Shown here: piece after piece, positions 54,890 through 64,000 of the stretch
Position numbering within the stretch: the first letter of the stretch is position 1
How the letters are laid out: each line of letters begins with the position of its first letter
DNA from: Maylandia zebra
Lineage: Eukaryota > Chordata > Actinopteri > Cichliformes > Cichlidae
Assembly: GCF_041146795.1 (NCBI RefSeq)
Contig: NC_135172.1
Location: forward strand, 36,875,623-36,939,622
DNA length: 64,000 nt
Direction: 5' to 3'
The notes under the pieces: model-generated
Told to the model about the DNA's origin: nothing
Database searches by the model: none
What the model saw: the letters and a program-made list of their open reading frames with translations, nothing else
Position numbers and translations under genes: made by a program

Positions 54890-57800
54890 CTAAAGGTTTC
54901 CCCAAGTGTTTGGAGGTGGGAACTGGTCGACGTCACCAGATTCATCGTGAGATTTGTCCCCCAGGTTGAAAGTTAGTTTGTACCGCAAACGGACTTTCTC
55001 CTGTGACGACACAAAAGCAAACAGGTTAACTCATCAGTGATATGCAGTTTCACTCCTATCACTGTTCTTTGCTGCATTTGCACTTTTAGTATACAATCAT
55101 CAACATTTCTCCTTAAAAAGGCATAGTTTATTTTGATCAGATACAGAAGGTGAGCAATATACTGCTGCAAGGAAGGTAAAAAAGAAATATATTTTAGCCA
55201 CCTAAACACAATGTCAATTAAAGTGTTCCAGTTTTATTTACAGTATTTTCACAGCTTCAGACAAACACCAATTAAGCACAGGGAAGTTCTCTTTAAAGCC
55301 ACCAGCCTCCTTTAATAACAGTAATTTTACCTGAGAGAACGTGGCAATTGCTGCATTCATCGGTTTGTTTGCGACTTGTGTTTTAAAACGTTAAACAGTA
55401 ACCCGTGCTCTGAGATAAATGTACATTTTTTGCCAAAAGAGTCTGCCTTTAGAGCAAATAACCGCTTTAGTGTCGTGTTGCAAATGAAAGCTATCAAATT
55501 AAATGAAATTATAGCAAATTAAAGCAGTGAAAAATATTCTCAGTACACATAAAGAAACAACACAAGCTTTGCTTCTGTGACAGTAGTCCTGCCTGCTACC
55601 TCGAACTGTGGAGGGGCATGCTGACTGATCTACTGTAGATAAAACACTGACGAGTAACTGGTAAATGTATAAAATGAATAAAATGCATATTCTGACCAGA
55701 GGCGATCTCAAGCAAAGTGCAGTGTATAAACAATGCGGTTGAAGACGTAGATTACCTTGTGAGGGTTCGCTAGCAGTAAAATCTGTGTGATGGCAGCTGG
55801 AGACAAGATGGGATTGAAGGCGGGCAGCTCAGTACTGGAGGGAGGCTGAAGCTTGACTTTCATCACCTAGATAATGTACACCCATTGACACATTAAAACC
55901 TACATGCTTTCCAGCTGGCTAAAACAACAAAAGCTCTCAAATTAATAACAGAGATTGACTTAATCTCAACAAAGAAGAATTTCTGGATCAAAAGCATGAG
56001 ACATGGCCATTGCTACCATCAGTACGAATTTCAGGAAACAGGAACCTACTCTGGGCACAGCTGCCTGGAAGCGGATGTTGGTAACAGGAATAGGAGCTGA
56101 AGACAGCATGGAGATGATCACCACCAGCACGTCAGGTCGTGATGGAGGGCAGTCGCGGGCAAAGGTGAACAAAACCCGGAGACTGTGCTTATCAAATACA
56201 GTGACTGGTAACAAGGTGCCTGAAATAGATTGAAAGAAATCAAAAGAAAGGATTTCAATTTATGTTACCTCCATATTAGCTCACAAAACCTTTCATGACT
56301 AAGGCTAACTTTTTGTTCCAGTGCTTACTAGGTTTGATGATTTCCAGAGGCACAGTAACATCAGCTAGAGAGATGCTGTCGTAAGTGTCAGCAGTAGGTA
56401 ATGAGGCTTTGTCAGTAACTGTGAGTGTAAGATTGGAGAGCAGCACAGCATCAGACTGCTCTGAATGGATGACGGAACTGGCCCCAGGAGCAGTAGCAGA
56501 ACTAGAGGTGGAGGTGGAAGTCGCAGCAGGTGTGGGCTTTGAGCTGGATTTAGCCTGGAGATCTCGTAAAGGGACTCTTGATTGAGGCTGCAGCTTATCC
56601 CTACATGAAAAAGAACAAGGACACATGTTATATGGCAGCTCTGCGCATGTCAAATTCCAACAACAGCACGTTACACTACAAAGGTGATGACAAAAGCACT
56701 TACCATTTGACCTGCTGGCTCTCTGGAGGCAGAGACTGCTGCAGCAGTGCCTTTCCCAACAGATCCAGCTCTTCCATGGCTTTAGGAGGAGCAGTAGCCC
56801 CCTCTACTGGTGGAGCCCGTGGTTTCTGAACTACAGCTGGTAGCAACACTGAAGCTGGTGCAGACTGAGTAGATACCTCTGTTATATCTGATGACTGAGA
56901 GAGAAAAACTGAGTTATTTTAGTGTAAAAGGAGATGAAGATGGCATAAAACAGAAAATTAAACCAGTGGCAGGAATCCACTGTGTAAGATCATTACATGC
57001 TATGATTTATTTAGAACCACAGCTGGGTAACAGTAAAGTAAGTTTAAGATTTTAATAAACATGTCACACAATTTTACTGTGAGCATATTAAGTATCATCT
57101 TACTTCGCACCTGAAAAGTGTTCTGAGAGTCACCGTTTTCAGTTACATTCAGTCCTGAGAGAACAGACAACAAAAGTTAGATTACATCCAATTTAAGGTA
57201 ATTTTTTTTGGAATCACTGAAGCCTTTTTAAAGGAAAAACAAAGAGCACACACTGTATACAGACACAGTCACTGCAACTGAAGACACACACACACAAGGT
57301 ATGTCCACACTACCCTGCTTTATCATCCTTTTTGTGTTACGTGTAATATAATATACTAAGTAAGAGACTTGGTGCAGAAAGAAGTCAGATTACATATAAT
57401 GTGCTCTAACTAGAGTCACGCCCTGTTGAACATTTATGAATTTTATGAATCGAAAATGGCGAAATCAATCTTTTACATACACTACAGTCTTATACTGTAC
57501 TAAGGGAAAGAGACTAGACTTGTGATCTGGCCAGCAACACATTTCTTTTCCGCTAGGTATTAGATCACATTAAAGTGTATAATTTTGTTCAAAATTTATT
57601 ACAGAACATTGCATTTTATCACAGGTGACTTTTCTCATCTGTTTTTGTAATCTTAAATGAAACTGTAGGATTGTCCTCCTTATAAAGGAGAAAGGAGCAG
57701 AAATGCATGATTCTTATTTTTTTTAAAAAGTCTACTTGAAAACAGCCCAATGACCTCTGCTCTGCAGCACTTGGCATGTCAACTGACGTGACTTTCTAAC

Positions 57801-60800
57801 ATTAGCTGTAGCCATTATTCACGTTAAATGCAGAAAAACTTGACTCAAATAATGAAAAAAGTTCCAATTGTGCTGCCTAAAAACTAAATGAGCGCTAACA
57901 AAAATCTAAAAACTTTATGTTTCACTCTTTCGTATTTTCCTTAATTATGTCTATACACAGGTGTCTCTGGAAAATGAGGTCAGGATCACAGAGGAGGTCT
58001 GTCTCTGCAGGATGCTGCGCTTGAATCAGTGGAAAATAAGGCAGAATTGTGCTGAGCAGACTGGGATGTGCTTCCTGGCTTTCTAACTTTTTGTTCACAA
58101 ACCACATGATTTTTCCTGCTTACCAAGTGACATGAGCTCATCATCCAAGAGGCTCAAGCCCATATTCTGAGTCAGAAGTTGCAGGCTGGAGGAGTCTGTG
58201 TTAGACGGTGCGGTGTTGGCTGATATGTTAAGGCCTGTCAGATCCACAAGTGCTGAGCTACTGTTGCCTGATTTGGAAAGAAAATACTCATTTGTGACTC
58301 AGAAACTGAGGGAGAATTAGGGTAAACTCAAATAGATGGTAAATAAGACTTTATTGCAATCTTCAGCTGTGACTTTGAAGGCACCCACCTGGTTGTAAAG
58401 ACGAGTTTATGACATCTTTAGACACATCCTCTCCCTTTACGAGCTGTCGGTACTGATTAATGACCTGCGTCAAACTGTCATTGGCCTGCAAGATATCCGC
58501 TGTAAGCAGAAAACTAATCAGTAAGACAAAAATTTTACCCTTTGAGGCCTAATTTTTATCTGTTTGTATAGGTAACAATCTTACCTAAAGCTTCATCATT
58601 ATCCTCAGTGTCACTCGCTAATCGGAATAGGGTAGGCCTCATCTTCTCACAGCGATTGTAGAGATCCTGCAATAAAAAATACATCATGAAACCCTAAAAT
58701 CACACACCCGCTGAGCAGTACCAGTGGGAGCACGAGACCTGCAGCAGCTCTTTTTAATGTGCTGCGTCCTACAAACCTTAATGAGCTCCTGGTTGCTCTG
58801 GGAACAGCTCTCCTTATTGTAGCCCTCCAGCAGCTGGCTCAGCAGGCTGACGCTCTCCTTCACCTCCTGGATGGCATTCACTCGCTTCGACACTTTCTCC
58901 ACTCGTTTTTGGTCCTAACGAAACGTTCGGTGAGATCACACAGTGCCCAAGATCAAAAGAAACTTTTGCGGACCTTAATTTTTTCACTCAATCAGGCCAT
59001 GAAGGACAGATGTAATGATAATAAATAACATCTTATACCTCACGACTAATATTTAATGCCACAAAATATGAAAGTAAAGCAAGTGCACATTTTAAAACCC
59101 TATAATTAAGTCATTTAATAATGAATTTAAGTTTTATTTCACCAAAATTCATGCGTGGCATCTGATTGACTGTCATTAATCTTGATCAGTATTAGTTTTT
59201 TATTACTCTGCACAGTCATTCTCAATAATTTATTAAAACATTTAAGCCTTGATGTTTGATCATTTCACTAAAGCCATAAATATTAAATGAATACACCATC
59301 TCCATAAAAGCTGAAGAAGACCGAGTCAAACAAAGGGACATGTATGTGAGAGCACATGTTGTAAACCTCACGCAGCAAACAAAGCCGATGACTCACCTCT
59401 TGGACCATTTCCTTAATGAGCTTGTTTGCTGCTCTTAAATCTTCAGGGTGAGTGCTATTCAACAAGCGGGACAGCGTCTATAAAAACAGGATGAGACAGA
59501 AGCAGGAGAGGAAAGGAAAGAGGAAGAGAATTCTTTAAACTGCTGCTCCCCCAGTTTTTCCCAGGAGTTCAACTTTACATCATTTGATGGGAAACAAACT
59601 CGTGATGATTCTGTTGGAACAAAGCCCATCCTAGGACAGAAAATGAATGACGGATTTGTTTCTAAAACCTGAAATGTCAACTCGTTGGTGCAGGAATACA
59701 CATCCATGATTTCACAAGTCTATCGAATGTGATTGGTGCGTCCTGATTACTTGTGTAATATATACACCTTGGATTTCTCCTCATCTTCAAAGATGGCACT
59801 TTTGGCTCTGGGTGGAGGGGGTGGGAGGGGCTTGTCAACGGGAAGCACAGGATCCTGCTTGACAATGCCTGGAAAAAACAAGAACACTCATTAACCTTTG
59901 AAAAATACAACATCTATTGAGAGGGCCACCTGCGTTTTAAATATCGGTTCTATTTATAAATCACAGATAAAGAATCGCGGTCACCTTGACCTCTGTTTCA
60001 ACTACGATGCCTGTGATACTACTGCTTTAATACTCTACACCCATTAAATAATTTTAAATGAGTCTTCAAATATATATAAAAAAAAAAAACTACAAAAAAC
60101 AAGTTTAATACTAATATAATCCAGGAATTTATGACAGCTGTTGGAGGGGAAAGTCTGTTTCTGCAATCAGACTGGGTTCAGATGACCATGACTAAGGACA
60201 TCGGTCTCATGCTTGTGCTAGAAAGGAGAACTGACACATTCTCCCTACTAATCAAAAAGAATGGGGAACCAAAAAATACATTAACACTAAAAAAGGGGGG
60301 AACTAAAAACATCCATAAAACATGTACGATGAACTAATGTGCAACCATGGAGAACAATAGACTGTTAAAGGGGGCCTATTATTTTTCATTCTTCAAACAG
60401 GTGGAGTAGCTTTGCATGATTAACAGTTCAAAATAATGACATTTTATGTTATGCTGGACCTCAATACAGCCCTATGTCCTCTACCTTTAGGCCCACCTTC
60501 CCTTCAAACTTTTTCTGGTATTCCACACGTCAGAAACCAAACGAATCCATCGACCCACAAGCCACATTTTTTTTAAACATGATTAAAACTAGAATTAAAG
60601 TCAAATAACAGTCAGAATCATAAGAAAACACTTATTTGTTCTCAAGAAAAGGATCTTTAATTCAGCCTAATTTTACTCTTTGCAATCTGCAGTTTGAGAA
60701 ACACTGCACCTTTTTCCTGACTGGCTGCCTCTCACAAACAAAAGGCCTGAACAGCAGACAGGAAGGGCTGCTGTGACAACCATTATTAAAGACATCTGTG

Positions 60801-63800
60801 TCACCAACATCATACAGCATCAAGACAAGAAAAATACGGTTGAATCTGAGCTTTCACATAAGTTCATTATTTTAAACTTTGTAGAAGTCATTTGTCTTGA
60901 TGGTTACACATAAAACTCTAAAACATCAGGAGAGCTCACCCTGTTTTTTCAGCATCTGATATGCTTCCAATATCTTGGTCTCATCTGGGAGTCTCACCGT
61001 CCAGCTGTAAATCATCTCTAAGACCTTCTTCTTCACTGCCTCTGGAGCTCGGGCTCCTAAATACTACAAAGAGAGGGGGAATGGGTATTAACTACTGCTA
61101 AAGAAAAACAGACTTATTCTTTCACAAATGAAAATGAAATTGGGTCAGAAGAAAGTACTTATTTGGTACAAGATTTAATATTAAAACCTTATCCAGGCTG
61201 TGTTTTCAAACAAACTGTAAACTAAATACAGCTCAATCTTTTGTGAGATTCATCAAATAGCTGTCATTTTCAGTAGTTATACTAAACTATAAAAACCTTC
61301 ACATGGATCTTTGGTTACAGCCAAACTGGTGAGGCAAAACATAGAACAACAGTCGTTACCTTTGGTGAAACCACTTTGATTAGCTCATTGAGAAAGCGAA
61401 ACTTCCCCACTTCACTATGAAATCGCTTTCCACAGTTCTTCATGCACGTCTCAAGAACCTGTGTTCAAAGGTTGTTGGTTTTACATTTGCACAGACATGC
61501 AGAGTTTAACATGACATCCTACAGACCTTTGCACTTGTTGATGCTGTGTGCAGGACGATCTTACCGTTAGCGCTTGCATCGCCTCCCACTCCTGAGGAGA
61601 CTGAATTTTATGTGCCAGAAGTCTGGTTGCAAGCTGAGGCCTGAGAAAACAAACAAAAAGGTTTCACTACAGTGACAGACTTAGGAAGTTGTACAACACC
61701 TTAATTTAAATTTTTAGTGATATACTAAGTATAAAATTCTGGTTTTAAACACTACCAATTTTTTGAACCAACATCTGCCACTGGCATCAGCAAATTTACA
61801 ATACTGTGGAAATCTCTTGAACCACCTCGTGTCTTTACACTTTCCTTCCAAGGAGGAAGATTTCAGTGTCATTTTTTAAAAAAGTGATCTTGAGCAGTTC
61901 TTCTTCAGGCTTTCTAAAGGTCTTTCTTTGGACATTCGGCTGCTTTTTCATTCATTTTCAGTTCAGTCCTCATACCTGAACATTTTCAGGGATGTTTTTT
62001 GTCACTTTATACTGATTTATGAATTCATGCATTAAAAAGGCACCCGACTCAGGGAATAAGCCATTCTTAAGGAAAGGAAACAAGTAGAAAAGGCTGAGGT
62101 ATGCCAAATCACACAAGAACTGGACGGAAAAGCCTGTGACAACAGAGAGCAATGAATCCAAATGTAAAAGTTTTGGTTCAAATCAATACATAGAAGGTCA
62201 GGACAGCGGTACAACAGTGAGTGTTTACAGGGATCTATAATACGCAGTGGAGGCTTTGTCATGGTTTGGGGCTGCATTTATAGATCTTGTAATTATGAAC
62301 ACAGAAAACTATTGTCAGATTTTTATCCAACACACAGTACAATTTAGAAAGCATCTGATCAACAGTATGCCAATAATCCCAACACACTGCTAATGCAGTA
62401 AAAGCCTTCCTGGATAAAAAGAGAAAAAACAAACCCAAAAAACACACATACTATGGAAAACTATCATGGAATAGTCTGCCCAGATGCCAGACCTCAACAT
62501 TATTGATGCAACGTGGGATTATCTTTACAGGGAACATCCAAAGAAGAGGCATTGAATGTTCTTCAAAAAGCATGGAGAGCTGTTCCTGATAACTAAAGAA
62601 GAGCAACAGTATCTCTCTTCTTTAGTCATCAAGCCTGTATAGAAGAATAAAGGTGGTCACTTTCAACCACGTTGGAATTCTACGAACTTTGTTTTTTTTT
62701 TTTCTCTTGTATATTGCATTTCCATTTATTTCTGCATATTTTAATAACTCCCTACACCCGCTTCCCATTTTCCTGCCAAATATAAAGAAATTAGGGGTGG
62801 CTCAAGACTTCCGAAGTGCTCCAAGTAAAATTATTTAAAGCCAATATAGACATTTCACCATTAAATCCCTGCATCCCTAAAATTAATTAAAAATGTCACA
62901 TACAAGCAAACTGTTAAAAAATGCATTACAATCCTTTAAATCAATACTACTCTAAAAAACTGAAAGCAAAGGGACACAAGTTGTCAGGATGATAATGTCA
63001 ACCGCTGGTACACCACGTTAGTCTCCATTTCAGTGTGAAATTGTGAAACAAATGAATCATCATCGACTCACCCTTCCGGTTCATTTTCGAGCTGATCACA
63101 GAATCCCTTTATTGAGTCCCAGTCAATTTCCTTATTCAGAGGATTGGTGGCCTTATCTGTGTAAAATTGAAAACAAACAAACATATCCTCAACTTGCTTT
63201 AAATGCTTGGCGTGTTTTTGAATTTCAGACCTGAAAACTGGGACAGAACCACTTTAAATCGGATTGTTATTTGTAGATCTGTGAAGGCGGTCAAACCTGT
63301 CGCTTTACACCTGACTCTGTGCAGCAGCTGTGGCCTGTGAGCGTGTGCAATATGTAAATCAGCTCTCTTGCTTGGAGCAGATGAAGAGGGTGGCTCGCTT
63401 TTGGAGACGTGTGTCAGATTATAGCCCAGGTGTGACAGGTTTCCTGCTAAACTTGGTCCTCAAGGAAACAACCAGAAGCTAACTAGTTGCTTGATTTTTA
63501 GCCTTCAGCTGAGCGTTACTGACACCTTTAAATTTAAATGTCACCTTTCTGTAGTATCACTGAGCTAAAGCGGACAACAGTAAACTACCTTTAAACTCAT
63601 AATGAAGCAACTATGAAACCGTATATAACTGTTGGAGTTTGTTCCTCATCGCCAGCTGCACTTTTTAATTTAATGGCTTTCGCTGACTCCTCTCTGCTCC
63701 CGGGGGAGGAAGCTATAAGCGTCAGCGAAAAATTCACAATGACTAAATATGTCGATGTACCTCAGGGGCATTTCGGTTATCTATCCACGTTCAAAACCTA

Positions 63801-63879
63801 ATCGAGTATTGTAATAAATTGCTAACTTACTGATGCGAGACTGCAGACTGGCCTCATCTGGAGGCGCCGCCGCCGCCAT
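54890..63879 (-). CDS. gga1: GGA1, Golgi-localised gamma-ear ARF-binding adaptor
   Basis: A monomeric clathrin adaptor that sorts acidic-dileucine cargo such as mannose-6-phosphate receptors at the trans-Golgi network. Coding exons in transcript order: 63879-63831, 63156-63072, 61640-61565, 61458-61360, 61063-60940, 59868-59768, 59477-59397, 58914-58777, 58666-58585, 58499-58389, 58267-58124, 57154-57111, 56894-56704, 56600-56329, 56219-56050, 55866-55756, 55000-54890. Total 1989 nt, 662 residues; human has 639. Order: VHS (about 10-143, TRLLAHKIQSPQEWEA), GAT (about 165-300, HPEDLRAANKLIKEMVQE), Ser/Pro-rich hinge, and gamma-ear domain (about 540-662), ending TWGNL. The hinge keeps the internal acidic-dileucine-like LLDDELMSL. 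VSKRVNAIQEV and the hinge favour GGA1 over GGA3. Confidence 0.96.
55001..55755 (-). other. gga1 last intron
   Basis: About 0.75 kb with nothing recognised. Confidence 0.5.
57155..58123 (-). other. gga1 hinge intron
   Basis: About 0.97 kb of AT-rich sequence between the LMSLG exon and the small 44-nt exon. No repeat was recognised. Confidence 0.5.
58915..59396 (-). other. gga1 GAT-domain intron
   Basis: About 0.48 kb of AT-rich intron with nothing recognised. Confidence 0.5.
59869..60939 (-). other. gga1 intron after the VHS domain
   Basis: About 1.07 kb. A segment near 60365 (GGGGGCCTATTAT) hints at an old fish repeat, but this is not firm. No gene was seen. Confidence 0.45.
61641..63071 (-). 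other. gga1 intron 2
   Basis: About 1.4 kb, largely occupied by a decayed Tc1/mariner-type copy at 61760-62690. Confidence 0.6.
61760..62690 (+). mobile_element. Decayed Tc1/mariner-type transposon in a gga1 intron
   Basis: On the plus strand, fragments still read like transposase: a glycine-rich GGFVMVWGC-like stretch near 62250 and an LNIIDATWDY-like stretch near 62490, matching the catalytic Glu region of Tc1 proteins. The flanking text (for example TTCCAAGGAGGAAGATTTCA) is a familiar fish repeat. Stops and frameshifts are numerous, so it is dead. The boundaries are approximate. Confidence 0.6.
63157..63830 (-). other. gga1 intron 1
   Basis: About 0.67 kb following the first coding exon. 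Nothing was recognised. Confidence 0.5.
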
Positions 63880-63882
63880 CTT
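63872..63882 (-). promoter_or_regulatory. YY1-type site overlapping the gga1 start codon
   Basis: The minus strand reads AAGATGGCGGC, a full match to the YY1 consensus. Its ATG is the gga1 initiator and its GCG/GC is the start of the alanine run. Such downstream YY1 sites are known in short-5'-UTR housekeeping promoters. Confidence 0.6.
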
Positions 63883-64000
63883 TCAAGAATTCTAAACAAG
63901 AAGCAAGCTATCGCGAGACTTTTGTAACATATCGCGCGAATAGCGAAACATTTCAAGGGCTTTGAGAAGATCTCATCAAACAGCGGTGGGAAAGATACTA
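63880..64000 (-). promoter_or_regulatory. gga1 5' UTR and proximal promoter (cut by window end)
   Basis: Contains TATCGCGAGA at 63909-63918, one base from the palindromic TCTCGCGAGA element, and another CGCG cluster near 63932-63938. No TATA box is placed. The upstream part is outside the window. Confidence 0.5.

Noticed and set aside
60361-60540. Fish interspersed repeat around GGGGGCCTATTAT
   Set aside because: It is familiar-looking but too short and diverged to assign; left inside the intron entry.
54890-63879. Calling the adaptor gga3 or gga2
   Set aside because: HPEDLRAANKLIKEMVQE, VSKRVNAI, the QSSDITE hinge and the proximity to ddx17 favour GGA1.

Overview
The window is a vertebrate nuclear segment with small spliced exons, GT-AG introns, CpG-rich promoters and long AT-rich UTRs. 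Gene content, intron sizes, an intact Tc1-type transposon and several teleost-type SINE copies point to a percomorph fish, possibly a cichlid. I reconstructed six protein-coding genes exon by exon. Every exon junction keeps frame, and each protein was matched to its vertebrate orthologue from memory. No prokaryotic feature, CRISPR array or viral gene was seen.

Layout from left to right. (1) 1-14.9 kb, plus strand: marf1, an NYN-domain RNase with two RRMs and eight LOTUS repeats. Its 5' end lies outside the window. One intron holds a full-length Tc1 transposon with an uninterrupted 340-residue transposase. (2) 14.9-28.2 kb, minus strand: bmerb1 (C16orf45), six coding exons, converging tail to tail on marf1. 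(3) 29.6-35.6 kb, minus: mpv17l, four coding exons. (4) 37.5-42.3 kb, minus: ntan1, ten coding exons. (5) 43.0-52.2 kb, plus: ddx17, thirteen coding exons, divergent from ntan1 across a 714-bp CpG-containing promoter region. (6) 53.1-63.9 kb, minus: gga1, seventeen coding exons, converging on ddx17.

marf1, bmerb1, mpv17l and ntan1 have their human orthologues together at 16p13.11. ddx17 and gga1 have theirs at 22q13.1. The ntan1/ddx17 divergent promoter is therefore the junction of two ancestral blocks. The genes do not form one pathway: RNA surveillance (marf1), Rab binding and cytoskeleton (bmerb1), organelle membrane (mpv17l), Asn/N-degron entry (ntan1), RNA helicase and splicing (ddx17), and TGN sorting (gga1).

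I did not find an undescribed system. The best leads are post-transcriptional or regulatory: a candidate poison exon and an in-frame alternative acceptor in the long ddx17 intron; loss of the upstream in-frame extension used for the long DDX17 isoform; replacement of the WNSF hinge motif in gga1; a YY1-type site lying on the gga1 start codon; and a young Tc1 copy inside marf1.
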